Positions 7,693 through 17,107 are shown, numbered from the stretch's first letter. The stretch: 41,348 nucleotides of DNA from Bacteroidota bacterium (GCA_029237775.1 JAQZBR010000012.1:1-41348); one strand, 5' to 3'. Notes: generated by a model not told the origin, from the letters alone. Numbers and translations are program-made.

Positions 7693-9255
7693 ATGTCCTC
7701 CGACAAAAAGCAACAGCTCGAACAACAGCTTTGGAAAATTGCTGATACCCTCCGCGGGAAAATGGATGCCGATGATTTCAGGGATTATATCCTTGGTTTC
7801 ATTTTCTATAAATACCTGAGTGAAAAAATGCATGATTATGCAAATAAGATCCTTAAGCCGGATAAGCTTAAATACGAGGATCTTGAAACGCATAAAGAAA
7901 AGAAAGCTTACCTGGACGAAGTAAAACATGCTGCTCTTGATAAGCTTGGTTATTTTTTAAAACCTTCTGAGCTTTTCAGCGAACTTGCCAGAAGAGGTAA
8001 TGCGGAAGGAAAAAGCAAATTCATCCTGGATGACCTTTCAAAGGTGCTTACGAACATTGAACAAAGCACCATGGGTTCTGAATCTGAGGAAGATTTCGGA
8101 AACCTGTTTGAAGACCTTGACCTTACCAGCAGCAAGCTTGGTAAATCTGAAAACGACAAGAACGAACTGATCGTTAAAGTTCTTTCCCACCTCAATGAAA
8201 TTGACTTCGATCTTAAAAATACTGAAAGCGACATTCTTGGTGATGCCTACGAATACCTCATTGGTAAGTTTGCCAGCGGTGCTGGTAAAAAGGCAGGTGA
8301 GTTCTATACACCACAACAGGTAAGTTCTGTATTAGCGCGTTTGGTGACTGTTGGAAAAACAAAACTCAAATCTGTTTACGATCCTACCTGTGGTTCCGGT
8401 TCATTGTTATTGCGTGTTGCTAAAGAAGTGAAAGAAGTAAGTGCGTTTTACGGACAGGAAAGCAACCCTACTACCTACAACTTATGCCGCATGAATATGA
8501 TCATGCACGATGTACACTACAAAAAGTTTGACATTAAGAATGAAGATACCCTTGTGCGCCCTCAGCACATCGACCAGCGTTTTGAAGCCATAGTTGCTAA
8601 TCCCCCTTTTTCCACGGAGTGGACAGCCAGCCCATTGTTCATGAGTGATGAACGTTTTTCTGCTTATGGAAAGCTGGCGCCAAAAGGTACTGCCGACTTT
8701 GCATTTGTGCAGCACATGGTGCATCAGTTGGCAGATAACGGAACAATGGCCTGCGTTTTACCGCATGGTGTATTGTTCAGGGGCGGAGCGGAAGGACATA
8801 TCCGTGAGCATCTGATCAAAGAAAAGAATTACCTGGATGCTGTAATTGGTTTGCCTGCAAATATATTTTATGGTACGAGCATTCCGACATGTATTCTTGT
8901 CGTAAAGAAAAACCGGAATCATTCTGATAATGTTTTATTCATTGACGCCAGCCAGCATTTTGAGAAAGTAAAAACACAAAATGTATTAAGGCCGGAAGAT
9001 ATTGACAAGATCATCGCTGCTTACAAAGCAAGAAAGAATGAAGAGAAATATTCCCATGTTGCATCCTTAACAGAAATTGTGGAGAATGAATACAACCTGA
9101 ACATTCCGCGTTATGTAGATACTTTTGAAGAAGAAGAAGCTGTAGACCTTTCATCTATTTCTCAAGAATTAAAAGCACTGGAAAAGGAAATGAAAACCAC
9201 TGAGGCAAAAATTGCTGGGTATTGCAAAGAATTAAGAATTGAAACACCCTTTTAA
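7693..9255 (+). CDS. hsdM: Type I restriction-modification methyltransferase subunit M
   Basis: This is the 520-residue modification subunit, which methylates adenine (N6) in the recognition site in complex with HsdS. The N terminus (LEQQLWKIADTLRGKMDADD, then FIFYKYLSEKM) is the HsdM N-terminal helical domain. The segment GKKAGEFYTPQQVSSVLARL precedes the SAM-binding motif at residues 230-236 (DPTCGSGS). The catalytic motif IV NPPF is at residues 303-306. KGTADFAFVQHMV and LPHGVLFRGGAEGHIREHLI are further family hallmarks. Length is normal. hsdS starts 2 bp after its stop, so the two are co-translated. No defect is visible in either catalytic motif, so the enzyme should be active. Confidence 0.97.
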   Translation: MSSDKKQQLEQQLWKIADTLRGKMDADDFRDYILGFIFYKYLSEKMHDYANKILKPDKLKYEDLETHKEKKAYLDEVKHAALDKLGYFLKPSELFSELARRGNAEGKSKFILDDLSKVLTNIEQSTMGSESEEDFGNLFEDLDLTSSKLGKSENDKNELIVKVLSHLNEIDFDLKNTESDILGDAYEYLIGKFASGAGKKAGEFYTPQQVSSVLARLVTVGKTKLKSVYDPTCGSGSLLLRVAKEVKEVSAFYGQESNPTTYNLCRMNMIMHDVHYKKFDIKNEDTLVRPQHIDQRFEAIVANPPFSTEWTASPLFMSDERFSAYGKLAPKGTADFAFVQHMVHQLADNGTMACVLPHGVLFRGGAEGHIREHLIKEKNYLDAVIGLPANIFYGTSIPTCILVVKKNRNHSDNVLFIDASQHFEKVKTQNVLRPEDIDKIIAAYKARKNEEKYSHVASLTEIVENEYNLNIPRYVDTFEEEEAVDLSSISQELKALEKEMKTTEAKIAGYCKELRIETPF

Positions 9256-9257
9256 TA

Positions 9258-10523
9258 ATGGAAGAAACAGTGGTGTTGAATAAGAAAAAAATACTTGCTC
9301 CTAAATTAAGATTTAGTGAGTTTGATAGTGGCTGGAAAAAAGAAACGCTTTCAACACACATTGAGATGATATCCGGTATTGCCATAAAGGGTGAAGATAT
9401 TTCAGAAGATGCAAATGGTATTCCCATATTACGCGGAATTAATATTACAGAAGGTAAAATCAGGCATAGTAAAGATATTGATAGGTATTACAAGTTAGAT
9501 GCTAGTCAGTTAGCAAAGTTTCGATTAAAGGTTAGTGATTTGGTGATTGGAATGGACGGATCAAAGGTTGGGAAAAATGTGGCTCTGATTTCAGAAAGAG
9601 ATTCAGATTCATTATTAATTCAGCGTGTGGCTAGGTTACGTCCAATTAATAATACAAGTATTGTTTTCGTTTACCAGCATATCAATTCCATAAGGTTTCA
9701 TAAATATGTGGATGAGGTAAATACAAGTTCTGGAATACCTCACATAAGTGCAAAGCAAATAAATGATTTTACTCTATATTTTCCCTCCCTTCCCGAACAA
9801 CAAAAAATCGCATCCTTTTTATCAGCTGTAGATGAAAAGATCCAACAGCTTACACGCAAAAAAGAATTACTGGAACAATACAAAAAAGGTGTAATGCAGC
9901 AATTGTTTTCAGGTAAATTGAGGTTTAAAAATGAAAAAGGAAAGAGTTATCCGGAGTGGGAGGAGAAGAGGTTGGGCGGTGTTGCAGAAAGAGTTACCAG
10001 AAAAAATAAGGAAAACAATCTCAATGTACTTACGATCTCTGCACAACAAGGGCTTATAAGTCAGTTGGAATACTTTAATAAACAGATTTCTTCCAAGGAT
10101 GTTACCAATTATTATCTCTTAGAAAAGAATGAATTTGCTTATAACAAAAGCTATTCGACAGGTTATCCAATGGGTGCAATAAAACGACTTATTAAATATG
10201 ATAAAGGCGTTGTTTCCACTCTTTATATCTGCTTTAGGTTTAGTAAGGATGTTTCCTTAGATTTCATGGAACAATATTTTGAAAATGGGAAACATAATAT
10301 TGAAATTGAAAAAGTTGCTCAGGAAGGAGCTAGAAATCATGGTTTATTGAATATTGGCGTTACCGACTTTCTCAACATTAAATTGGAATTACCTCCCTTA
10401 GATGAACAAATAAAAATTGCCAACTATTTATCATTGATTGATAATCGAATTCAAACTGTAAACAATCAGATTTCCAGAACCCAAACCTTTAAAAAAGGTT
10501 TGTTGCAGCAGATGTTTGTGTAA
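9258..10523 (+). CDS. hsdS: Type I restriction-modification specificity subunit S
   Basis: The 421-residue DNA-recognition subunit has the usual two-fold arrangement. Target-recognition domain 1 spans about residues 15-170. A central conserved region follows (LPEQQKIASFLSAVDEKIQQ, then KKGVMQQLFSGKLRF), then domain 2 (about 230-370), and a second conserved helix at the C terminus (LDEQIKIANYLSLIDNRIQ...FKKGLLQQMFV). Each domain reads one half of a bipartite site; the site itself cannot be read from sequence. Both halves are intact, with no sign of half-subunit truncation or of inverted repeats for phase switching nearby. Confidence 0.96.
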   Translation: MEETVVLNKKKILAPKLRFSEFDSGWKKETLSTHIEMISGIAIKGEDISEDANGIPILRGINITEGKIRHSKDIDRYYKLDASQLAKFRLKVSDLVIGMDGSKVGKNVALISERDSDSLLIQRVARLRPINNTSIVFVYQHINSIRFHKYVDEVNTSSGIPHISAKQINDFTLYFPSLPEQQKIASFLSAVDEKIQQLTRKKELLEQYKKGVMQQLFSGKLRFKNEKGKSYPEWEEKRLGGVAERVTRKNKENNLNVLTISAQQGLISQLEYFNKQISSKDVTNYYLLEKNEFAYNKSYSTGYPMGAIKRLIKYDKGVVSTLYICFRFSKDVSLDFMEQYFENGKHNIEIEKVAQEGARNHGLLNIGVTDFLNIKLELPPLDEQIKIANYLSLIDNRIQTVNNQISRTQTFKKGLLQQMFV

Positions 10524-10563
10524 GATTAAAAATTAAAACGTATTTATAAATTTAAAGTAGATT

Positions 10564-12258
10564 ATGAGTAAGGATGCGCAGTATAAAGAAAAGGATTATA
10601 ATAATTACAATTTAACTTTCCCCGAAGTCCCACAACTTTTAGACAGAATTGAAGTCCTAAAGCGAAGAAAGATAAAGGACAGCGACCAACGAATTAATTA
10701 CATAGATCCTTTAAATCACATAAAAACGTTAATAAATCCAGTTAATCACTTAATTATTGGACGTAGAGGTTCGGGTAAGACCTCTTTACTTATAAAACTT
10801 ATTGAAGAGATTAAAAAGACTAATGGTTTAGTGATTACTATTGATATGCAAAGTAAGAATCGACAAAGCTCCGATCTTCCTTTGCTAGAAATATTAACAA
10901 AGCTCATAAAGGAATGCAAATTACATCTTGAAGCACATAAAGATTGGCAACCTTATCTTACAAGGAAAGCTCAAATAAAGTATTATAGCATAGTAGCATT
11001 ATATAAAGGTCTAACGAAAAAGGACTTATGGACTAATGAAACAATTGAACTTGACAAATTATATAATGCTTTAACCGCAATAGTAAATCATTTGGAGCTA
11101 ATTACAAAGACTCCAAATGGAGCATGCATCAAGATTTCAAAATTAAATAAGGAAAGTAATAGTAAATCTGGAAAGCTCAGTGTTAAAAGTGCCATTTCCG
11201 CTGATGCAAAATACCTTGAAATTATTAAAGCTTCTGCATCGGTTGATTGTTCCTATACATTAATAAACGAAAAAGAGGATGTTAGTTCAAAGAATTTTGA
11301 ATATACTCTAGTTTATTCAAAACAAGAGGCGCTTAATGAATTGAAAGGTGATATTATAGCTACCATTGAATCGTTTTTTAAAATCATAAAAAAACCCGTA
11401 TATCTTATTTTAGATGATTTTTATCAAATACCAATTATTAATCAACCTTACATCTTTCAATATTTACATGACATAAATAAAGAAACGTCAAGTAGCGCAT
11501 TTTCATTTAAAGTATGTCTTGTGCCTCATCGATTTAAACTTAATGAGGAAAACAATAAAATTTTATCCCATAAAGACGATTTCAGTACGATAAACTTAGA
11601 TAGAGACTTTTACGAGTTGGAAGACAATAAAGACTTGTTATTTAAAATATTATGTGGGTTAGACCCTTCTCTAGAATTTACCTCAACTCGAATTACTAAA
11701 TTATTTCATGATAGTTTATTGATTAATGATTGCATTCGAGCTTCAGGGGCCCTTCCCCGATATTTTCTTGATGTTTTTAGTCATATGGTAAAGTATTCAA
11801 TTGCCGAAAATCAATACAAGATTCATAGAATGGTCTTAACTCAGGTAATTAAAGAAATAAAAAAAAGTAAGGATGAATTAATAACTGAGGAAGCTTACTT
11901 GCCAGAAAGTAAAATTAGAATGCTAACGCGAATTATTGAAGAAGAAGTGGTACATGGATTAAAAACAAACGTTATTCTCTATCCATATAAGTCTTTTAAA
12001 GCAAATGAAGAAATTTTAGTTAGTCTTATAAATTTGGGTTATTTGCACCGAGTTAAGGAAGATGTATTGGTAAAGGGGGATAATTATATACCACTTTTTG
12101 TTGATATGATATTTACACATACCAAGTCAGATAAGATGCCGAAAAATTTTAAAGACGTGAAATTTTGGACCCAAAATGGTAAATATATAGGCACATGTCC
12201 TGTGTGGGAATTTTCAAAAGCCAAAATTTCAGCGTTGGAAAACATTAATTTAAACTAA
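10564..12258 (+). CDS. AAA-type P-loop ATPase embedded between hsdS and hsdR
   Basis: The 564-residue protein is not an Hsd subunit. A Walker A motif lies at residues 66-73 (GRRGSGKT) within HLIIGRRGSGKTSLLIKLIE. A Walker B-like hydrophobic strand with two acids, YLILDDFYQIP, has D284 and D285. Around 200 residues separate the motifs. The C-terminal third looks like a winged-helix segment (ILVSLINLGYLHRV). This architecture recalls ORC/CDC6-like or STAND-type ATPases, but I cannot name a family with certainty. Its stop overlaps the hsdR start by one base (TAATG, 12256-12260), implying coupled translation. By eye its base composition is markedly more AT-rich than hsdM and hsdR, suggesting later insertion. 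A restriction-accessory or independent defence function is inferred. Confidence 0.75.
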   Translation: MSKDAQYKEKDYNNYNLTFPEVPQLLDRIEVLKRRKIKDSDQRINYIDPLNHIKTLINPVNHLIIGRRGSGKTSLLIKLIEEIKKTNGLVITIDMQSKNRQSSDLPLLEILTKLIKECKLHLEAHKDWQPYLTRKAQIKYYSIVALYKGLTKKDLWTNETIELDKLYNALTAIVNHLELITKTPNGACIKISKLNKESNSKSGKLSVKSAISADAKYLEIIKASASVDCSYTLINEKEDVSSKNFEYTLVYSKQEALNELKGDIIATIESFFKIIKKPVYLILDDFYQIPIINQPYIFQYLHDINKETSSSAFSFKVCLVPHRFKLNEENNKILSHKDDFSTINLDRDFYELEDNKDLLFKILCGLDPSLEFTSTRITKLFHDSLLINDCIRASGALPRYFLDVFSHMVKYSIAENQYKIHRMVLTQVIKEIKKSKDELITEEAYLPESKIRMLTRIIEEEVVHGLKTNVILYPYKSFKANEEILVSLINLGYLHRVKEDVLVKGDNYIPLFVDMIFTHTKSDKMPKNFKDVKFWTQNGKYIGTCPVWEFSKAKISALENINLN

Positions 12259-15125
12259 TGTCGATTCAACCAGAAGCCATATTAGAAAAGGAACTCATTC
12301 AACAATTATGTAAAATGGGTTATACTTCTGTAAAGATCAGTGAAAAAGAAATCTTTCTTTCAAATTTAAAATCCCAGCTAGAGAAATTCAATAATACTTC
12401 CTTCACAACCAAAGAATTTGATGCTATATTAAATCACCTTGCAAAAGGCGGTGTATTTGAAAAGGCGAAAACATTAAGAGACAGGTTCGTACTTACAAAA
12501 GAAGACGGTAAGGTGTTTTATGTTCGCTTTTTTGATAATGAGAAGTGGACAAATAATTTATATCAAGTAACCAACCAGGTTCAACAAACGGGTTCTTTCC
12601 TTAACCGTTATGATGTTACTATATTAATTAACGGCTTACCATTGGTGCAGATAGAATTGAAACGCAGGGGAATGGAGATCAAGGAAGCTTTTCATCAGAT
12701 CAACCGTTATCAGCAGCATTCTTTCTGGAGCAATCATGGTTTGTTTCAATACGTTCAGTTCTTTGTTATCAGTAATGGGGTAAATACAAAGTACCTTGCT
12801 AATAATGAATTGCAGTCGGTGCTGCAAACATACTCTTGGGCAAACGAAGACAATAAGAATGTTTCTGATCTAACCGATTTCGCGCAAGAGTTTCTAAATC
12901 CTGATCATGTAGGCAAGATGATCGCGCATTATGTGGTGATGAATGAAACCTTCAAGAATATGATGGTGCTTCGTCCTTACCAGTATTATGCGGTGGAGAA
13001 TATTATCAAGCAGGTGAAGTCGGGAAATGAAAATGGTTATATCTGGCATACCACAGGTTCAGGTAAAACATTAACATCCTTCAAAGCAAGTCAGGTGATC
13101 ATGGAATTGCCGGATGTTTATAAAGTGGTGTTTGTTGTTGATAGGAAAGATCTGGATTACCAGACTATGCAGGAATTCAACAGCTTCAAGGAAGGAAGTG
13201 TTGATGTAACAGACAATACAAGCAAGCTCGTTTCGCAACTGGCCGATAATACGAAGTTGGTTTTAACAACCATACAGAAGCTGAACAATGCCATTACCAA
13301 AGGGCATTATGAATCGAAGCTGACTCACCTGAAGGACAAAAAGATCGTTTTCATATTTGATGAGTGCCACCGTTCGCAGTTTGGAGAAACGCATGACAGG
13401 ATCATCCAGTACTTTAAAAATGCGCAATTGTTTGGTTTTACCGGCACACCCATATTCGCGGAGAATGCCAGTAAAAATGATTTCGGTAAACGCACCACAA
13501 AAGATCTTTTCGGAAAATGTCTGCATAAATATGTGATCACTGATGCCATCAAAGATCAGAATGTATTACGCTTCGGTTTGGAGTATGTAGGAAGGTATAC
13601 GCAAAAAGGAAATACATTCATTGATATAGAAGTAGAGGATATTGACACAACAGAAGTGATCAACTCACCAAAGCGTTTGGAAAAGATCGCGGATTACGTG
13701 ATCAAATACCACAACCAGAAAACATTTGATAAAGAATATTCCTCCCTGTTTGCAGTCAGCAGTATAGATAATGTAATAGCTTATTACGATATATTTAAAA
13801 AGAAGAAGGAAGCAGGGGAGCATGATCTTCGCATTGCAACCATATTTACCTATGGAGCTAATGAAGAGGATGAAGATGCAGGAGATTATTTACCGGATGA
13901 TGTTGCAATCGCAGCGGAGCCTAAATTAGCGTACAAAGCAAGTCATACCCGGGATAAGTTAGAAGCCTGCATAGGAGATTACAATAAGATGTACGGTACT
14001 TCATTTACTACAAAAGACAGTCAGGCTTTTGAAAACTACTTTAAGGATATTAGTAAACGATTAAAAGAAAGAGAGAAGAAGTCGTTCAAGGATGAAGACA
14101 GATTGGATATAGTGTTGGTTGTGAATATGCTTTTAACCGGTTTCGATGCAAAGAAAGTAAATACACTTTATGTAGATAAGAACCTGAAGCATCACGGATT
14201 GATCCAGGCATTCTCCAGGACTAACAGGATCATGGGAGAAAAGAAATCTCAGGGAAACATCCTTTGTTTCCGAAACCTGAAAGAATCAACCGACAAAGCC
14301 ATTACCTTATTCTCCAATAAGGAAGCTATTGAAGAAATTATATTACCACCATATCCGGTAATTGCCGGAAAGTTTGCAGAAGCATTAAAGAATTTATTAT
14401 CCGTTACTCCAACAGTTCAAAGTGTGGATGACCTCCTTAGCGAAGAAGATGAGCTTGCCTTTATCCAGGCATTCAGGGCCTTGTTAAGAGCTAAGAATGT
14501 GTTAGAGTCCTACACCGACTTCAATTGGGGCGATCTTGGAATAGATGAGCAGACCTTCGCAGATTATAAAAGCAAATACCTTGATCTTTATGACAAGGTA
14601 AAGAACGAAAGAGCCAAACAAAAAACCTCCATTCTGGATGATGTGGATTTTGAACTAGACCTGATTCACAAGGACCTGATCAATGTTGCATATATCTTAA
14701 AGCTACTGGCAAAATTAAAGAATGCAAAGACCACGGAAGCCGCCCAGCAACGAAAAGCTATTATCGACCTTCTTGGAGGAGATATTGAATTGCGTAGCAA
14801 ACGCGAACTGATCGAAAAGTTCATTGATGAAAACCTGCCGAAGATCTCCAACGCGGATAATATCACTGATGAGTTTGAGAAATACTGGCAGGAGCAAAAG
14901 GTATTAGCGCTCGCTAAGCTTTGTGATGAAGAGAATTTGGATAAGGAGCAATTTAAGAATTTGATTGATGCTTATATATTCAGCGGTCAAGATCCGGTGC
15001 GTGATGAAGTATTAAAATGTTTGGGTGATCGACCAAGTATCTTAAAAGCACGTGAAATAGGGGAGAGGATTATTTTTAAAATGAAGGAGTACGTGGAGGT
15101 TTTTGAGAGGGGAATGGTAGGTTAG
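12258..15125 (+). CDS. hsdR: Type I restriction endonuclease subunit R
   Basis: The 955-residue translocase/nuclease subunit is EcoR124-like. Its N-terminal PD-(D/E)XK nuclease has D119, then E133-x-K135 within GLPLVQIELKRRG, and a RecB-type Q147xxxY151. The SF2 motor has Walker A TTGSGKT at 265-271, the DEAD-like box DECH at 368-371, LFGFTGTPIF (motif III), and LLTGFDAKKVNTLYVDK with QAFSRTNRI (motifs V-VI). The C-terminal helical region for assembly with HsdM/HsdS follows. All catalytic residues are present, so the type I system appears functional. It starts inside the stop codon of the ATPase gene. Translocation and cleavage require the HsdM2S complex encoded upstream. Confidence 0.97.
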   Translation: MSIQPEAILEKELIQQLCKMGYTSVKISEKEIFLSNLKSQLEKFNNTSFTTKEFDAILNHLAKGGVFEKAKTLRDRFVLTKEDGKVFYVRFFDNEKWTNNLYQVTNQVQQTGSFLNRYDVTILINGLPLVQIELKRRGMEIKEAFHQINRYQQHSFWSNHGLFQYVQFFVISNGVNTKYLANNELQSVLQTYSWANEDNKNVSDLTDFAQEFLNPDHVGKMIAHYVVMNETFKNMMVLRPYQYYAVENIIKQVKSGNENGYIWHTTGSGKTLTSFKASQVIMELPDVYKVVFVVDRKDLDYQTMQEFNSFKEGSVDVTDNTSKLVSQLADNTKLVLTTIQKLNNAITKGHYESKLTHLKDKKIVFIFDECHRSQFGETHDRIIQYFKNAQLFGFTGTPIFAENASKNDFGKRTTKDLFGKCLHKYVITDAIKDQNVLRFGLEYVGRYTQKGNTFIDIEVEDIDTTEVINSPKRLEKIADYVIKYHNQKTFDKEYSSLFAVSSIDNVIAYYDIFKKKKEAGEHDLRIATIFTYGANEEDEDAGDYLPDDVAIAAEPKLAYKASHTRDKLEACIGDYNKMYGTSFTTKDSQAFENYFKDISKRLKEREKKSFKDEDRLDIVLVVNMLLTGFDAKKVNTLYVDKNLKHHGLIQAFSRTNRIMGEKKSQGNILCFRNLKESTDKAITLFSNKEAIEEIILPPYPVIAGKFAEALKNLLSVTPTVQSVDDLLSEEDELAFIQAFRALLRAKNVLESYTDFNWGDLGIDEQTFADYKSKYLDLYDKVKNERAKQKTSILDDVDFELDLIHKDLINVAYILKLLAKLKNAKTTEAAQQRKAIIDLLGGDIELRSKRELIEKFIDENLPKISNADNITDEFEKYWQEQKVLALAKLCDEENLDKEQFKNLIDAYIFSGQDPVRDEVLKCLGDRPSILKAREIGERIIFKMKEYVEVFERGMVG

Positions 15126-15178
15126 AAAAGATGAATATTGAAAGGATATTAGAAAATTAAAACTAAATCGAATAATAT

Positions 15179-15862
15179 ATGGCCGAATGTAAAGACTGTG
15201 GAACTTTTACGGATCATATTGGTGGTTATTGCAAGCCTTGCTATTTTAAGTTACGGAAGCCTAACAATGTAACAAAGGTGAAATTTAAGCCAGAAGATTA
15301 CAAATTAACTGAAGGCGAGGAATTTATTGTCGATTTTCTTAAGCATTATAATATAAAATCAGAAAGTCAGAAAAAAATCCACTCGCTCAAAGGTGACACA
15401 GCTTCTTATCGCGTAGCAGATTTTTATCTTCCTAAATATGATGTATATCTTGAGTTTGAAGGACAGTGGAATGTTCCTGAAAAACAAGAGCGTTATAAGG
15501 TCAAAAAGGATCTTTATTATAGAAATGGCATTTCCTGCATTTATTTATATCCCGAAAATTTAGGCATTCTCCCCTTTGTTTTTGATAAACGAATCCAAGA
15601 GGTTTTGACCAAGTCAGGAAAGACGAAACAATTAAGGAGTTATCAATTTCATAAATTATATCAATCTGATATTTATCGTCTTTTATTTATTGTCTTTTTT
15701 GCATTAATTTTAATTTTATCGGATTATAAAGTTCACCCTGAAAGCAATCTCATCTATATAATATTCTTTTCTGGTATTATTGTTTATCAAGGTTATAAAC
15801 TGGCATCAGCCTGTTATAAGATTTTTTTTAAAAAGAATTATCCTTTGAACCTGATCGATTAA
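15179..15862 (+). CDS. Zinc-ribbon + PD-(D/E)XK (DUF559/Vsr-like) nuclease with two C-terminal membrane helices
   Basis: The 227-residue protein has no name I recognise. Residues 4-21 contain C4xxC7 and C18xxC21, a compact zinc ribbon. Residues 45-130 resemble the DUF559/Vsr-like restriction-endonuclease fold: a helix (EEFIVDFLKHYNI), then ADFYLPKYDVYLEFEG with D81, E92 and E94 as candidate metal ligands, a K-rich helix (KVKKDLYYRNG) and the closing strand ISCIYLYPENL. Residues 167-182 and 190-206 are hydrophobic and predicted membrane helices. A nucleic-acid-cleaving domain tethered to the membrane is typical of proteins that sense or degrade incoming DNA, which is inference. The next gene begins on the base after this stop codon, so the two form a cassette 54 bp after hsdR. 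Confidence 0.6.
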   Translation: MAECKDCGTFTDHIGGYCKPCYFKLRKPNNVTKVKFKPEDYKLTEGEEFIVDFLKHYNIKSESQKKIHSLKGDTASYRVADFYLPKYDVYLEFEGQWNVPEKQERYKVKKDLYYRNGISCIYLYPENLGILPFVFDKRIQEVLTKSGKTKQLRSYQFHKLYQSDIYRLLFIVFFALILILSDYKVHPESNLIYIIFFSGIIVYQGYKLASACYKIFFKKNYPLNLID

Positions 15863-16288
15863 ATGGTTAAATCGCTTAATAAATATATTGAGAGGGGACA
15901 CTTTATTTTCAAAAGTGGTGATATCCTTTCCGAAGTCTGTAATTCTCCAAGGAATTGCAGTGGTCTCTATATGATTTATGGGTATAAGAGCAAAATAAAA
16001 GAATTAATCTACATAGGAATTTCAGGTAGGAAAGGTGGAGATGGTAATATCAAACATCGCAAGGATGGTTTGAGAGGAAGATTTTTAACCGGTAAGCAGT
16101 TTGGAAACCGAAGACAACTTTCATGGCCACTTCAGATGAAAGTTGATAAGCTTGACAAAATAGAAATCCATTGGTTTGTTACTCATGGTAAATACAATAA
16201 TGATTTCCCCAGAGATGTTGAAATAAGTTTATTGCAAGATTACCTCGTAGCGAATGGCAGGCTTCCACTCTGGAATAAAGAAATATAA
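15863..16288 (+). CDS. GIY-YIG nuclease domain protein
   Basis: The 141-residue single-domain protein has the GIY-YIG signature. The first motif is GLYMIYG at 34-40 and the second YIGISGR at 50-56. These are followed by conserved basic residues (KHRKDGLRGRF, R71/R73), a candidate catalytic glutamate E120 in DVEISLLQDYL, and a terminal asparagine N138 in PLWN. This is the same order of catalytic elements as in UvrC and homing endonucleases. It has no DNA-binding partner domain, so specificity may come from the zinc-ribbon protein encoded directly upstream with zero intergenic bases (TAA then ATG). It ends 12 bp before a TonB-type gene. The GIY-YIG call is good; the cellular role is unknown. 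Confidence 0.72.
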   Translation: MVKSLNKYIERGHFIFKSGDILSEVCNSPRNCSGLYMIYGYKSKIKELIYIGISGRKGGDGNIKHRKDGLRGRFLTGKQFGNRRQLSWPLQMKVDKLDKIEIHWFVTHGKYNNDFPRDVEISLLQDYLVANGRLPLWNKEI

Positions 16289-16300
16289 CAAGCTACCATA

Positions 16301-17053
16301 ATGAAAAATTTAATTTTACTTTCTATCCTATTAATTGTTAAGCCGGCCTTTGCCCAATTCGATACCACCTTCTATAATCAAGATTGGATTAAATGCACAT
16401 CAAAATCTGAAGCAGTATTTTATAGAGTTGTAGAAAAGCAGGGTGATCTGTTTCTTATTAAGGACATGTATTTGAAAACCAATACACCTCAGATGATCGC
16501 ATTGTGCGGAAATGCAACAGAACCATTAGTGAAGGAAGGGAAGTGTACATACTTTAGTGCAGAAGGAATAAAGGTGGAAGAAGGCACGTACAAGGCAAAC
16601 AGAAAGACCGGAATTTGGGTGACCTGGTATGATGGAGGAAAAGACTCATCAGTTATAAATTACAGGGAGAATGCTGAACCGGAATATCTTCGTATTTCGA
16701 ACAAACAAAGCGTTAGCCCGGATGGGCAGGTATATACCATTGTTGAGTCGATGCCGTCATTCCCGGGGGGGGAGAAAGCAATGGCTGACTTTTTAAGAAA
16801 GAATATCTTCTATCCAATGAAGGAGATGAATAAAGGAATAACAGGAACCTGTTATGTTACATTTATAGTTGACACGGATGGTAGTATAATAAATCCAAGA
16901 ATCCGTAGAGGGGTTCCGAATGGTGAAGGTTGTGATAAAGAAGCGTTAAGAGTTGTTAGAATGATGCCTAAATGGAAACCGGGGACGCAAAATGGTAAGC
17001 TGGTGAAAGTAGAATTTAATTTGCCTATCAAGTTTAGCTTAAATGGTAAGTAG
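16301..17053 (+). CDS. Secreted TonB C-terminal domain protein with MORN/YwqK-like N-terminal region
   Basis: The 250-residue protein has an N-terminal signal peptide (MKNLILLSILLIVKPAFA). The middle carries MORN/YwqK-type sequence (EGTYKANRKTGIWVTWYDGG). The C-terminal ~95 residues form a TonB_C domain: PSFPGGEKAMADFLRKNIFYP, GTCYVTFIVDTDGSI and the closing MPKWKPGTQNGKLVKVEFNLPI. Such proteins are abundant in Bacteroidetes. Unlike true TonB there is no membrane anchor with a proline-rich linker, so direct energy transduction is doubtful and a periplasmic role is more likely. It follows the defence island by 12 bp but is probably not part of it. Confidence 0.85.
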   Translation: MKNLILLSILLIVKPAFAQFDTTFYNQDWIKCTSKSEAVFYRVVEKQGDLFLIKDMYLKTNTPQMIALCGNATEPLVKEGKCTYFSAEGIKVEEGTYKANRKTGIWVTWYDGGKDSSVINYRENAEPEYLRISNKQSVSPDGQVYTIVESMPSFPGGEKAMADFLRKNIFYPMKEMNKGITGTCYVTFIVDTDGSIINPRIRRGVPNGEGCDKEALRVVRMMPKWKPGTQNGKLVKVEFNLPIKFSLNGK

Positions 17054-17062
17054 AGTTTTTGT

Positions 17063-17078
17063 TCCCGCACGTGCGGGA
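17063..17078. terminator. 16-bp perfect GC-rich palindrome after the TonB-type gene
   Basis: TCCCGCACGTGCGGGA begins 10 bp after the stop codon at 17051-17053. As RNA it would form a strong short hairpin. No long U-tract follows (next bases are TCGGCAAAAA), so termination is plausible but not secure. Confidence 0.4.
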
Positions 17079-17107
17079 TCGGCAAAAATTTAGAGGTTGT
17101 TATCCCA

